The translations under genes and the position numbers were made by a program. From contig NZ_SKCI01000002.1 of the NCBI RefSeq assembly GCF_005434965.1, forward strand, positions 554,001 through 618,000: a stretch of 64,000 nucleotides of DNA, read 5' to 3'. A model generated the notes under the pieces. It saw only the letters and a list, made by a program, of their open reading frames with translations. It was not told the origin of the DNA and did no database searches. The stretch is from Marimonas lutisalis. GTDB taxonomy: Bacteria > Pseudomonadota > Alphaproteobacteria > Rhodobacterales > Rhodobacteraceae. Numbering within the stretch: position 1 is the stretch's first letter; each line of letters starts with the position of its first letter. Below are positions 6,715 through 15,473 of this stretch, in pieces.

Positions 6715-8796
6715 TTACTCGCCCGCGTAGCGCGCGTCGGGGCGGTAGGAGATGCTGTCGGAGACAGCGAAGCGACCGCCCTTGAGCTTGATGATCTTGC
6801 CTTCGCGCAGGAGCTGGCCGAAGGAGCGCAGCCCGTCTTCGCGGCTGAATTCGTCCTGCTCGACCTGGCGCACATGCGTCATCAGCTGCGGGCGCGAGAA
6901 TTGTTCGCGGCCCTCGACGAAGGACAGGTAGGCAGCGGCGGCCTCGAGCAGTTCGGGCAGGGTGTTGGCGCCCATCTCCTCGGCATATTCGGCAAAGTTG
7001 CCGGCCTCTTCGGTCTCTTCGATTGCAGCGGCGGTGGACAGCGCCACCCGGCGCGGGCGCACGGGGGCAGCCGCTTCGGCCGCGTCGAGATCGACGCGTT
7101 GCTCGGCCACGAGCTTGAGCGGCGCCGGGCGCGACGTTTCCGGACGGCGGGTGCGGTGATCGCCATCGGCGGCTTGCGGACGGCGCGGGCGCACGACTGA
7201 AGCCAGGTCGTCGCGGTAGACTTCGGTATCAGGGCCCTCGCCTGCGAGATCACCGCCGGCTCCGCGCTCGGCCTTGTTGGCGGCGACAGCGGCGCGCAGA
7301 TGTGCGATGGCATTGCGACGGCCCTTGCCAGTTTCCTCGTCCAGGTGCGCGTTGGTTTCTTCGAAGATGCGGCCCATCTCGGCCTCGGCATCGGGATCGC
7401 CGAAAGGAGCTTCGCGCATGTCCGTGGCCTGGGCTTCCTCTTCGAGATCGTCGACGGCTTCCGCGGTGACGTCTTCCTCGTCGTAGGCATAGTCCAGGTC
7501 CTCTTCGCTTTCGTCGGCAAAGGACTCTTCGACCTTGGTGTCGAGTTCGGCTTCGACGGCGGCCAGCTCGCGCAGGAGATCGGCTTCGTCCTCGGGCGAC
7601 AGGCTGGCTTCGGCATCGCTCTCGCCGGTTTCGGCATAGGCGTCCTCATCCTCGAAATCTTCCTCAAGATGGCCTTCGGCAATCGCGGCCTCGAACTCGG
7701 AGCGCTTCATCTTGATGACGCGCGCGCGAAGCTCGGTCGTTTCTTCTGCGTCCGCCTCGGGAGCTTCGGGTTCCTCGTCAACGGAATATTCCTCGGCCTC
7801 GTCATAGGCAAAGGCGGTATCTTCCTCCTGATCCTCGTCGAACAGGCCCTCGTCGTCACCGGTGTCCGTGTCGAAGCGCGACAGCAACGCTGCGATGTCG
7901 TCTTCGTCCTCGTCTTCGGCAATTTCTTCGGCTGCCGCGATTTCGGTCTCGTCGTCGATTGCGAGCGCGGCTTCGATCTCTTCGTGGGCTTCCGAGAGGA
8001 AATCCTCGGCATGCTCATCTTCGGAATAGCTCTCGGCGGGGATTTCTTCCTCGTCGTCGTGCTGCGAGACGACGTCGCGGATACGCTGGAGCTTGGCCGC
8101 GACGCTTTCGGTGTCGGGCTGCGGTTGCGCCTCTTCCACGGGTTCGGCCTCGAAGAACGCTTCGCCGGTTTCCTCGGCGGTCTCTTCCTCGAACGCTTCG
8201 TCCGCGGCCAGAAGGGTTTCGTCTTCTTCAATGCGGTCTTCCGCGGCGGCGGAAGGCTGGCTTTCCTCGACCAGCGCGCGCAGGGTATCCATGTCGGCTT
8301 CGGGCGCGATTTCCCCGGTTTCCGGTTCTTCTGCCTCGGCTTCTTCTATCAGCGCTTCGGTTTCAGCGCTGTCGTCCGCGTGGGCGTCGATCTCGGCCTT
8401 TTCGGGCAGATCGGCGACGGGTGCGGGAATCGGGGTCGGCGCCGCGGCGGCCGGAGCCTCGGCTTTTTCTTCGGCAGCAACGGGCTCTGCTTCGGCGGGG
8501 GCCTTGTCCTTGTCCCGGGGAGCGACGGGCAGGACCGAACCGGCTTCGGCGCGCAGGACGATATTGTTTTCTTCGAAATGCGCCTCGACACGGCGTGCGA
8601 TCTCGCGTTCAGCGATCCGGGCAAGCATTTCGGCGTCCGGCGTCGGCGGTTCGGCGCCAAAGTACCGGTCGTCCGCAGCCAGGTCGCGGAAGTACTCGGC
8701 AATTGCCTTCATGGTCCCGAAGGAATCGTCAAAACCCTCCAACGTGCACGAGAACGTGCCGTAGGAGACTGTCAGGATCTTATTCGTGTTAACCAT
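6715..8796 (-). CDS. Large acidic conserved protein, Asp/Glu-rich centre
   Basis: A 693-residue protein with three parts. The conserved N-terminus (1-75) contains ILTVSYGTFSCTLEGFDDSF and 'MKAIAEYFRDLAADDRYFG'. A long central region (about 100-480) is dominated by Glu, Asp and Ala and is probably disordered. The C-terminus of about 80 residues (FVEGREQFSRPQLMTHVRQV ... LLREGKIIKLKGGRFAVSD) looks like a small winged-helix unit. Such proteins are widespread in Rhodobacteraceae and have sometimes been named CheA, but no histidine-kinase motif is visible, so that name is not used. It is divergent from the thiamine pyrophosphokinase gene. The acidic centre could mimic nucleic acid or act as a flexible linker; function unknown. 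Confidence 0.8.
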   Translation of the reverse strand: MVNTNKILTVSYGTFSCTLEGFDDSFGTMKAIAEYFRDLAADDRYFGAEPPTPDAEMLARIAEREIARRVEAHFEENNIVLRAEAGSVLPVAPRDKDKAPAEAEPVAAEEKAEAPAAAAPTPIPAPVADLPEKAEIDAHADDSAETEALIEEAEAEEPETGEIAPEADMDTLRALVEESQPSAAAEDRIEEDETLLAADEAFEEETAEETGEAFFEAEPVEEAQPQPDTESVAAKLQRIRDVVSQHDDEEEIPAESYSEDEHAEDFLSEAHEEIEAALAIDDETEIAAAEEIAEDEDEDDIAALLSRFDTDTGDDEGLFDEDQEEDTAFAYDEAEEYSVDEEPEAPEADAEETTELRARVIKMKRSEFEAAIAEGHLEEDFEDEDAYAETGESDAEASLSPEDEADLLRELAAVEAELDTKVEESFADESEEDLDYAYDEEDVTAEAVDDLEEEAQATDMREAPFGDPDAEAEMGRIFEETNAHLDEETGKGRRNAIAHLRAAVAANKAERGAGGDLAGEGPDTEVYRDDLASVVRPRRPQAADGDHRTRRPETSRPAPLKLVAEQRVDLDAAEAAAPVRPRRVALSTAAAIEETEEAGNFAEYAEEMGANTLPELLEAAAAYLSFVEGREQFSRPQLMTHVRQVEQDEFSREDGLRSFGQLLREGKIIKLKGGRFAVSDSISYRPDARYAGE

Positions 8797-8937
8797 TGTA
8801 TTGCTCGCCCAAAGATGTGTTAGTTGGCTAAACTTGTAACATCCTCAGCACGTCGAAAGCCGTCCGAATCTAGGATGTTTAGCGTATCATTTCGTGACAA
8901 GATTGTGATCTGTTTCCTAAATGAGAATGAATGACCC

Positions 8938-9630
8938 ATGATCGGCGCGATTGTTGACCAGATTGAGCCGGTCACGCTGATCGGTTGCGGAACCGTGAAG
9001 AAATCGGTGCTGAACCGGGCCATTGTCCACGCTCCGTATGTGGTGGCGGCAGATGGGGCAGCGCAAGTGGCGCTGAAACACGGGATCACGCCGGGGGCGG
9101 TGATCGGCGATTTCGACTCGGTCGGGGCGGATGTGCGGGCGGTGATCGCGCCCGAGAACCTGCACGCGATCACCGAGCAGGACAGCACGGATTTCGACAA
9201 GTGCCTGCGCAATATCCGCGCGCCGCTGGTTGTGGGCGTGGGCTTCACCGGTGGACGGGTCGACCATCAGCTGGCGACATATCACGCGATGCTGCGGCAT
9301 GCCGACCGACCCTGCCTGCTGCTGGACAAGAAGGATGCGGTGTTCCTGGCGCCGCCGGACCTGACGCTGGACCTGCCGCGGGGCAGCCGGTTTTCGGTGT
9401 TTCCATTGCGGCCGCTGACAGCGCGGTCCGAGGGGTTGCGCTGGCCGCTGGACGGGATCGGGTTTGGCCCGGGCGAACGGATCGGCACGTCGAACGAGGT
9501 GACCGGCACGGTGCGGATGCAGGTGAGCGATCCGGGGATGCTGGTTATTCTGCCGGCGAGGGTATTCGAGCGGGCCGCTCTGGCGCTCGGGGCGCCCGGG
9601 GCCGTGCGCTGGCCTTCTCGGTCAGCATGA
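8938..9630 (+). CDS. Thiamine pyrophosphokinase
   Basis: A 230-residue enzyme that transfers pyrophosphate from ATP to thiamine to give thiamine diphosphate. The family motifs are clear: AADGAA (substrate-domain start), the metal site GDFDSV, EQDSTDFDKCL and the conserved GFTGGRVDHQ. The C-terminal beta domain ('GTSNEVTG') binds thiamine. It shares a divergent promoter region with the acidic protein, and its last 86 bases overlap the 3' end of the DMT transporter gene on the other strand, so both transcripts probably read through each other's end. No thi-box riboswitch was seen upstream. Confidence 0.92.
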   Translation: MIGAIVDQIEPVTLIGCGTVKKSVLNRAIVHAPYVVAADGAAQVALKHGITPGAVIGDFDSVGADVRAVIAPENLHAITEQDSTDFDKCLRNIRAPLVVGVGFTGGRVDHQLATYHAMLRHADRPCLLLDKKDAVFLAPPDLTLDLPRGSRFSVFPLRPLTARSEGLRWPLDGIGFGPGERIGTSNEVTGTVRMQVSDPGMLVILPARVFERAALALGAPGAVRWPSRSA

Positions 9631-10489
9631 CATAGAGGCCGGCAGCGACAGTGATGCAGATCCCTGCAAGGGCGAGGTCATTGGGCCAGTCGAGGAAGAT
9701 CATCCATCCGAGTAAGGCAGCGACCGGGATTTCCAGATACTGCATCGGTGCCAGCGTGGCCGAGGGGGCATAGCGCAGGGACCATGTCATCAGCAGATGG
9801 CCCAGCGTGCCCAGCCCGCCGATGGCGGCCAGCAGCGCCCATTCCATCGCGCTGGGCGCGACGCTGTGCAGAAGGGGCATATTCGTAGCGCTGCCCAGAA
9901 GAAGGACCGGGGCCATGAAGGCCACGGCCATCGTACCGCTGACCGCCTGAAGCCCGATCGGATCGGTGTCTTTTGCGATCTGGCGGGTGACCAGCATGAA
10001 GAAAGCGAAGTTGAGCGCGACGCCCAGCGGCAGCAGGGCGGGCCAGCCGATGGCGGTGAAACTGGGCTGGATCACGAGCATGGTTCCGGCAAATCCCACC
10101 ACGCAGGCCAAAAGGCGCCGGGGGCCGACCTCTTCGCCGAGAAGGATCTTGCCGAGCACCAGAAGGATGAACGGCATGACAAAGGCGATGGCAACCGCAT
10201 CGGCCAGCGGCAGGTATTTGAGCGCGCTGACCATGAGGCCGATGCCGAGGATATGCATGAAGGTGCGCAGAATGGTGAGCCGCAGAACACGCCCCCGCAT
10301 GCGCCATGGCCGTCTGGTCAGCACAATGAGTGGGGCCAGCAGCAGCACCTGAACGGCGAAGCGGATGAAAACCAGCTGGGCGACCGGGATCGTCTGGCCA
10401 AGGATTTTCGCCACCGCATCCGCAAGAGGCGCAACGATGCAAAATCCGAGCATCAAAAGGATGCCCAAGAGAGGCCGGTCTGTTGTCAT
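9545..10489 (-). CDS. DMT superfamily (EamA) transporter
   Basis: A 314-residue inner-membrane protein with about ten hydrophobic segments arranged as two EamA repeats, for example LLGILLMLGFCIVAPLADAV at the N-terminus and PMQYLEIPVAALLGWMIFLD in the second half. EamA proteins usually export amino acids or other metabolites. The 3' end overlaps the converging thiamine pyrophosphokinase gene by 86 bases. The neighbouring gene encodes a paralogue with the same 'LAPxxTxAPxQYxEI' signature in the second repeat, so the two look like an old tandem duplication. Substrate unknown. Confidence 0.88.
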   Translation of the reverse strand: MTTDRPLLGILLMLGFCIVAPLADAVAKILGQTIPVAQLVFIRFAVQVLLLAPLIVLTRRPWRMRGRVLRLTILRTFMHILGIGLMVSALKYLPLADAVAIAFVMPFILLVLGKILLGEEVGPRRLLACVVGFAGTMLVIQPSFTAIGWPALLPLGVALNFAFFMLVTRQIAKDTDPIGLQAVSGTMAVAFMAPVLLLGSATNMPLLHSVAPSAMEWALLAAIGGLGTLGHLLMTWSLRYAPSATLAPMQYLEIPVAALLGWMIFLDWPNDLALAGICITVAAGLYVMLTEKASARPRAPRAPERPARIPSPAE

Positions 10490-10584
10490 GAAACGACGCT
10501 AGGGGCAAATTTGCAGCTTGGCAATCTTATGTTGCTGCGTTGCGTTAATGATCTACTTATGCGGTAGGACCGCCATGCGCGGGT

Positions 10585-11499
10585 TCACGGCGCAGGCGCC
10601 GGGCGGCGCGGGCGACGGCCGGCGGCCTGTTCGCGGGCGAACACGTAAAGGCCTGAGCCAACGATGATTGCGGCGCCCATAACCGTGAGGCCATCGGGGA
10701 TATCCGAGAAGATGAAATACCCCAGAACGGTGGCGGACACGATCTCGATATATTGCAGGGGCGCGATGGTCGCGGCGGGCGCGAGGCGCAGCGCGAAGCT
10801 GATGAAGAGATGCGAAATGGTGGACACGAGGCCAACGCCCAGCAATGTCCAGACCGCCAGCCCCACGGGCCAGACTGGATCGAGCGCCGCCCGCCCCGAT
10901 CCATCGAAAGCCCAGAGCAGCGGCAGGATGAAAAGCATGGCCGCCAAAGCGGTATAGCCCTGAAGCGCCAGGGGATGGGTGCGGGTAGCCATCTGCCGGG
11001 TCAGAACCATGTAGAAGGCGAAACAGAAGGCCGTGACCAGCGGCAGGAGCGCCACGGCGCCCAGATCATCGAAGCTGGGCTGGATCACGAGGAGTGCGCC
11101 GGCGAAGCCGACAAGACAGGCGATGATGCGCCGCGGCCCGATATCTTCGCCCAGGAAGAGCCCGCCCATGAGCGTGAGGATGAACGGCTCGACAAAGAAG
11201 ATAGCGATGGCGTTGGCGATCGGCATGAACCGCAGCGCGGTGAAGAAACACCCGGTCGCCACAAGGATGAGCAGGGCGCGCACCAGATGCAGGCCCATTT
11301 CGCCGCGCCCGGGGCGATGCGCCCGGCGCATCAGAATGGCGATAGGCAGCAGCAGGAGCGCCTGGATCCCGAACCGGGCCGACAGGATCTGCAACACCGG
11401 CACCGCGGCGGGCGTGGCCTTGGCAAAGGCATCCATCACCGGCGCGATGATAGCGAAGGCAACCATGAACAGAATGCCAAGGGTGGTACGGTCGGACAT
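10585..11499 (-). CDS. DMT superfamily (EamA) transporter, paralogue
   Basis: 304 residues and about ten membrane segments in two EamA repeats. The opening MSDRTTLGILFMVAFAIIAP and the phrase 'LAPAATIAPLQYIEIVSATV' line up with the neighbour at 9545-10489, which marks the pair as paralogues. The start at 11499 is preferred to an in-frame upstream start because the aligned family N-terminus begins there and the 84 extra residues look non-coding. A 95-base spacer separates the two transporter genes, which are probably co-transcribed. Substrate cannot be inferred from sequence. Confidence 0.88.
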   Translation of the reverse strand: MSDRTTLGILFMVAFAIIAPVMDAFAKATPAAVPVLQILSARFGIQALLLLPIAILMRRAHRPGRGEMGLHLVRALLILVATGCFFTALRFMPIANAIAIFFVEPFILTLMGGLFLGEDIGPRRIIACLVGFAGALLVIQPSFDDLGAVALLPLVTAFCFAFYMVLTRQMATRTHPLALQGYTALAAMLFILPLLWAFDGSGRAALDPVWPVGLAVWTLLGVGLVSTISHLFISFALRLAPAATIAPLQYIEIVSATVLGYFIFSDIPDGLTVMGAAIIVGSGLYVFAREQAAGRRPRRPAPAP

Positions 11500-11581
11500 C
11501 GGGGGCTCGTGCGTTTTTGTCCGCCCCGCATAGGGGGTGGAAAGCGGCACGTCTAGCCGGATGGCGACACGGGCCTTCGGC

Positions 11582-12112
11582 TCAGTTGCGAGCGCAGCGT
11601 TTTCCGTCAACGAAAACGTGACCCTTGGGCTTGTAGCGGGCCGCAAGTTCGCGCGTGGCAAGATCGATGAGGCAATTAAGTTCGTCGACCCTGTCCGGGT
11701 CCGGGGTGACAAGCAGGACCGTGACCGAGAAGCTCGGCAGTAGCTTGCCATCTAACTCGATGTCTTTCTCGGCTGGTGAAAGGCCGACCGTGACGTACCG
11801 TTCATAAAGCCACTTGGCGTTGTCGCTTCCGCGCCATTTCCCGACGTCCGAGCCGATTTCGACGGTCGCAGCATAGTCCGCATTCGATCCGTCATCATAG
11901 ATCAAGCCAATTTCCTGCAAAGCTGCGTAAAGCGGAGGAACGAGGTAGTCTCCAAGCCCGCTTACGAATTGAGAGCTCGTGAGCTGGATGACGACCCTGG
12001 TATTGCCAGGAAAGTCAGGAGATCTCTGCGCATGAAGCGGAGTTGCCAGCAAAATGACCAGCAGACTCCAAAGGCCGGGTCTCACGCTATGTCTTTCCCT
12101 TCGAGAGCTCAT
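11582..12112 (-). CDS. Secreted protein of unknown function
   Basis: 176 residues after a Sec-type signal (hydrophobic LWSLLVILLATPLHA, cleavage near residue 28). No known domain is recognised. The mature part has a regular alternation suggesting a beta-rich periplasmic fold, with two Cys residues near the C-terminus (one in ELNCLIDLA, one in GKRCARN) that could pair. It begins four bases after the L-serine dehydratase stop, so it is probably the last gene of a GST / sdaA / secreted-protein operon. That position does not reveal its job. Confidence 0.7.
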   Translation of the reverse strand: MSSRRERHSVRPGLWSLLVILLATPLHAQRSPDFPGNTRVVIQLTSSQFVSGLGDYLVPPLYAALQEIGLIYDDGSNADYAATVEIGSDVGKWRGSDNAKWLYERYVTVGLSPAEKDIELDGKLLPSFSVTVLLVTPDPDRVDELNCLIDLATRELAARYKPKGHVFVDGKRCARN

Positions 12113-12116
12113 GCGA

Positions 12117-13490
12117 TCAACAGTTGGGGACGTTTACGGCAAGGCCGCCGAGGGCTGTTTCCTTGTATTTCTCGCTCATGTCCGCGCCGGTCTGGCGCAT
12201 GGTTTCGATGCAGGCATCAAGCGGCACGAAATGGTGCCCATCGCCGCGCAGCGCCAGGCTCGCGGCCGAGACCGCCTTGATCGCGCCGAGGCCGTTGCGT
12301 TCGATGCAGGGCACCTGAACAAGGCCCCTGACCGGGTCGCAGGTCATCCCGAGGTGATGTTCGAGCGCGATCTCGGCCGCGTTTTCCACCTGTTCCGGCG
12401 TGCCGCCCATCACCGCGCAGAGGCCTGCGGCGGCCATGGCGGCGGCGCTGCCCACCTCGGCCTGGCAACCGGCTTCGGCGCCCGAGATCGAGGCGTTGTA
12501 TTTCACAAGCCCGCCGATAGCGGCGGCGGTGAGCAGGAAATCTTCGATCTTCGACGGCGCGGCGCCGGGGACGTGGTCGAGCCAGTATCGGATCACCGCC
12601 GGCATCACCCCGGCGGCGCCGTTGGTGGGGGCGGTCACCACCTGACCGCCGGCGGCGTTTTCTTCGTTCACGGCCATGGCGTAGGCGGAAATCCAGTCAT
12701 TGATCGTGTGCGGCGCGTTCAGGTTCATGCCGCGCTCGGCCTCGAGCTGTTGGCGGATCGCGCTGGCGCGGCGCCGGACGTGCAGCCCGCCGGGCAATTC
12801 GCCCGAGGCGTCGAGTCCACGCTCGATGCAATCATTCATCACCTGCCAGATGCGGGCGGTGCCGGTGGCGAGCGATTGGGCGCAGCCGCGCGAGATTTCG
12901 TTTTCGCGTTTCATCTGGGCAATGGACTTGCCCGAGGTCTTCGCCATCTCGAGCATCTCGGCAGCGGATTTGAACGGGTAGGGCACGGGCGCGCCTTCGT
13001 CGCTGTCCTTGCCCTGGGCCAGTTCCGCGTCGGTCAGAACGAAACCACCGCCGATCGAATAGTAGGTTTCCTGCAGGATCACGTCGCCTTGGGCATCGGT
13101 GGCCATCAGGATCATGCCGTTGGCGTGGCCGGGCAGGGGCGGGCCGTAATCGAAGATCAGGTCATCCTTGGGCCGGAACGAAAGCGTGGGCAGGTCCGGC
13201 GGCGTGACCTGGCCGGTTTCACGGATGGCGGCCAGCGTCTGGTCGGCCATGGCATGGTCATAGCTGTCGGGCAGGAAGCCCGCGAGGCCAAGGATGGTGG
13301 CGCGGTCGGTGGCGTGGCCCACGCCCGTAAACGCGAGGCTGCCATGCAACGAGGCCCTGAGCCCGGCGAATTCGAAGGGTGAGGCGCGCATCAGGTCGAG
13401 AAACCGGCCGGCGGCGACCATCGGGCCCATGGTGTGCGACGACGATGGGCCGACGCCCACCTTGAACATTTCGAAGACGGACAGGAACAT
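12117..13490 (-). CDS. sdaA: L-serine ammonia-lyase, iron-sulfur dependent, single chain
   Basis: 457 residues, the normal length of the type II one-chain enzyme that deaminates L-serine to pyruvate and ammonia. The N-terminal regulatory half starts VGVGPSSSHTMGP. The catalytic half carries Cys342 (AGCQAEVGS), Cys384 (GMTCDP) and Cys395 (VPCIERNG), the three ligands of the [4Fe-4S] cluster, and the chain ends in Cys457. In the structurally studied Legionella enzyme the C-terminal Cys occupies the active site as a fourth ligand; the same ending here suggests the same 'tail-in-mouth' resting state. The start codon follows the GST stop TAG with no spacer, so translation is likely coupled. Confidence 0.95.
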   Translation of the reverse strand: MFLSVFEMFKVGVGPSSSHTMGPMVAAGRFLDLMRASPFEFAGLRASLHGSLAFTGVGHATDRATILGLAGFLPDSYDHAMADQTLAAIRETGQVTPPDLPTLSFRPKDDLIFDYGPPLPGHANGMILMATDAQGDVILQETYYSIGGGFVLTDAELAQGKDSDEGAPVPYPFKSAAEMLEMAKTSGKSIAQMKRENEISRGCAQSLATGTARIWQVMNDCIERGLDASGELPGGLHVRRRASAIRQQLEAERGMNLNAPHTINDWISAYAMAVNEENAAGGQVVTAPTNGAAGVMPAVIRYWLDHVPGAAPSKIEDFLLTAAAIGGLVKYNASISGAEAGCQAEVGSAAAMAAAGLCAVMGGTPEQVENAAEIALEHHLGMTCDPVRGLVQVPCIERNGLGAIKAVSAASLALRGDGHHFVPLDACIETMRQTGADMSEKYKETALGGLAVNVPNC

Positions 13491-14195
13491 CTAGGTGGCC
13501 GATCCTTCTGGCGGGTTGGCAGGAATGGGGCGGGTAAAGGGGTTTGGCCCCAGCCCTTCGGTCTCAATCGCGCGTTTCACGCTGTCGCGCTGTTCAATTC
13601 GCGCCGCGAGAGCCGCCAGATGCGGCGTGGCGGCCAGATCGAACCAGGCGGTTTCGCCCGCGGGATAAAGCGCCATCCAGCGCAGGCAGACCGGAATGTA
13701 GAGATCGAGCACGGTAAGCGGGATACCGTTGAGGACGGGCTGGCCGGTGGCAGCGAGATCATCGAGTCGGGCAAGGTGGGTTGCGAGGTTCTTCTTCACC
13801 TGGGCGCGCAGGGCCGATTGCGCGGCGGTATCGGGCCCGGTGAATTTTTCCGGGTGGAACAGCATGCGCAGGCCCGCGTGCAGCGTGTTCGAAGTGAAGA
13901 ACAGCCATTTGAGGAAGGCGGCGCGCTCGGGGTCGGTCGGGGCGGGGGCCAGTGCGCCGTGGGTATCGGCCAGCCAAAGCAGGATCGCGGCGGTTTCGAA
14001 GATCGGGCCGTCGGGCGTTTCCAGCGTGGGGATCAGGCCATGCGGATTAAGCCGCAGGTAATCCGGTGATTTCTGTCCGCCTGCCTTGCGATCGACCAGC
14101 ACGGAGTCGCAGGGAAGCACGAGTTCCTCGAGGGCGAGTCGCACGATGAGCGACGCGTTGTCGGGCGCATAGTGGAGGCGGTAGGCATTTCCCAT
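13491..14195 (-). CDS. Glutathione S-transferase family protein
   Basis: 234 residues with a thioredoxin-like N-terminal domain (about 1-85) and an all-helical C-terminal domain. Family marks are the cis-Pro region HGLIPTLETPDGP and the glutathione-binding 'ETAAILLWLAD', followed by FLKWLFFTSNTLHAGLRM. The usual N-terminal catalytic Ser/Cys is not obvious: the opening is YRLHYAPDNASLIVRLALEE, where Ser or Asn of 'DNAS' may serve. It is the first gene of an operon with sdaA (TAG directly followed by ATG). The electrophile substrate is unknown. Confidence 0.88.
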   Translation of the reverse strand: MGNAYRLHYAPDNASLIVRLALEELVLPCDSVLVDRKAGGQKSPDYLRLNPHGLIPTLETPDGPIFETAAILLWLADTHGALAPAPTDPERAAFLKWLFFTSNTLHAGLRMLFHPEKFTGPDTAAQSALRAQVKKNLATHLARLDDLAATGQPVLNGIPLTVLDLYIPVCLRWMALYPAGETAWFDLAATPHLAALAARIEQRDSVKRAIETEGLGPNPFTRPIPANPPEGSAT

Positions 14196-14354
14196 GACTT
14201 CAGATTAGTGCAGCCGCGCGGCCGGATTGCAAGGATTGCGGCGCAAGAGGTGCGGCAAGCGACCTGGCCGGGTTAACCCGGCGTTAAGGTTAATGTGAAA
14301 CAAAAAGAGACCATTGATTTACTTCACTGGGGGCGCAGAGGAGAGGCACATGAT

Positions 14355-14468
14355 GTGGAATGTTTCTGGGTTGCCGTTCTGGCCGTGCAGCTGGCCCTGG
14401 CGTTGCAGGATGACGGGCCGCAGGCGATGCGCGTGGCAGGGAGCTTTGCCGAAGAAGCGGACCGCTGA
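14355..14468 (+). CDS. Possible 37-residue small protein upstream of rpiA
   Basis: A short GTG-started frame whose codons (CTG, GCC, GTG, CAG, GCG) match the chromosome and whose start lies 8 bases after AGGAGAGG. It would encode a hydrophobic start (FWVAVLAVQLALAL) and an acidic end (SFAEEADR). An overlapping frame starting ATGATG is also open but has poor codon use. The rest of the 370-base interval between the GST and rpiA genes shows only an AT-richer, promoter-like stretch around 14280-14330. Support is weak: one strand, small size, no homologue checked. Confidence 0.35.
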   Translation: MECFWVAVLAVQLALALQDDGPQAMRVAGSFAEEADR

Positions 14469-14565
14469 ACGCCCGGACCGGAACCGGAGCCACGCGGGAA
14501 TTTGTCACTTCTACGGCGGCGGCGGCTGGCATATAAGACCCCTGAAACGGGACTAGGGGGATGCC

Positions 14566-15354
14566 ATGGCTGGGGAACTTTCACCGATCGACAAGGCCAA
14601 GTTCGTGTCCGCGAAACGGGCGGCCGAGATGGTCGAGGACGGGATGCGCGTAGGACTGGGCACGGGGAGCACCGCCGCCTGGCTGGTGCGCTGCCTGGGC
14701 GAGATGGTTCGCGAGGACGGTTTGAAGATCAAGGGCGTGCCGACGTCGACCCGCACGGCCGAGTTGGCCCGCGACGTGGGTATCGAGGTCATCAGCCTGG
14801 ACGAGGCCAAGTGGCTGGATATCACCATCGACGGCGCCGACGAGTTCGACGGCGACCTGAACCTGATCAAGGGGGGCGGCGGCGCGCTGCTGCAGGAGAA
14901 GATCGTGGCCACGGCGAGCGACCAGATGGTGGTGATCGCCGATGCCGGCAAGGAGGTCGAAACGCTGGGAGCGTTCCCGCTGCCGGTCGAGGTGATCCCG
15001 TTCGGCTGGCAGACGACCAAGGCGCTGATCGAGGAAACGCTGATCTCGATGGATGTGCTGGGCCGGCAGACAAGCCTGCGGATGAACGGCGATGTGCCCT
15101 ATATCACGGACGAGGGAAACCACATCATCGACCTGCACCTGAACCGCATCGGCAACCCCCGCCAGCTGGCCATGGTGCTGAACCAGATGCCGGGCGTGGT
15201 GGAAAACGGGCTCTTCATCGATATCTGCGACGTGGTCGTTGTGGGCTATGGCGATGGCCGCGTGGAACTGCGTGACATCAACGCCGGCACCGTGGAAGAG
15301 GACCGGCTGGATTTCGTCGAGGAAGACAACCTATTCACCGATCTGATGGAGTGA
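14566..15354 (+). CDS. rpiA: Ribose-5-phosphate isomerase A
   Basis: 262 residues, the usual length. The enzyme interconverts ribose 5-phosphate and ribulose 5-phosphate in the pentose phosphate and Calvin-type pathways. The phosphate-binding loop GLGTGSTAAW (about 28-37), the catalytic-site phrase DITIDGADEFD and the loop LIKGGGGALLQEKIVA are all present in order. It precedes the glutathione reductase gene by about 120 bases in the same direction; both serve NADPH and redox balance, though separate promoters are possible. Confidence 0.96.
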   Translation: MAGELSPIDKAKFVSAKRAAEMVEDGMRVGLGTGSTAAWLVRCLGEMVREDGLKIKGVPTSTRTAELARDVGIEVISLDEAKWLDITIDGADEFDGDLNLIKGGGGALLQEKIVATASDQMVVIADAGKEVETLGAFPLPVEVIPFGWQTTKALIEETLISMDVLGRQTSLRMNGDVPYITDEGNHIIDLHLNRIGNPRQLAMVLNQMPGVVENGLFIDICDVVVVGYGDGRVELRDINAGTVEEDRLDFVEEDNLFTDLME

Positions 15355-15473
15355 GGCGGTAGGGCCGCTCTAGGCCTTTGTTCCTATATTCAGGGTTCGC
15401 TTTTTGCAGTGCGTGACTGGCCTTTGGGTTCCAGCTGTGGGATAGGACGGGCGGAACGGGCAAAGGATCGGTT

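Noticed and set aside
7300-8823. 507-residue plus-strand frame rich in Gly and Phe
   Set aside because: It is antisense to the acidic protein; GAG/GAA codons on the other strand give CTC/TTC here, and no start or domain is credible.
8797-8937. Possible TPP riboswitch before thiamine pyrophosphokinase
   Set aside because: No CTGAGA or ACC-TGAT-type thi-box is seen and the leader is short; it looks like a plain divergent promoter.
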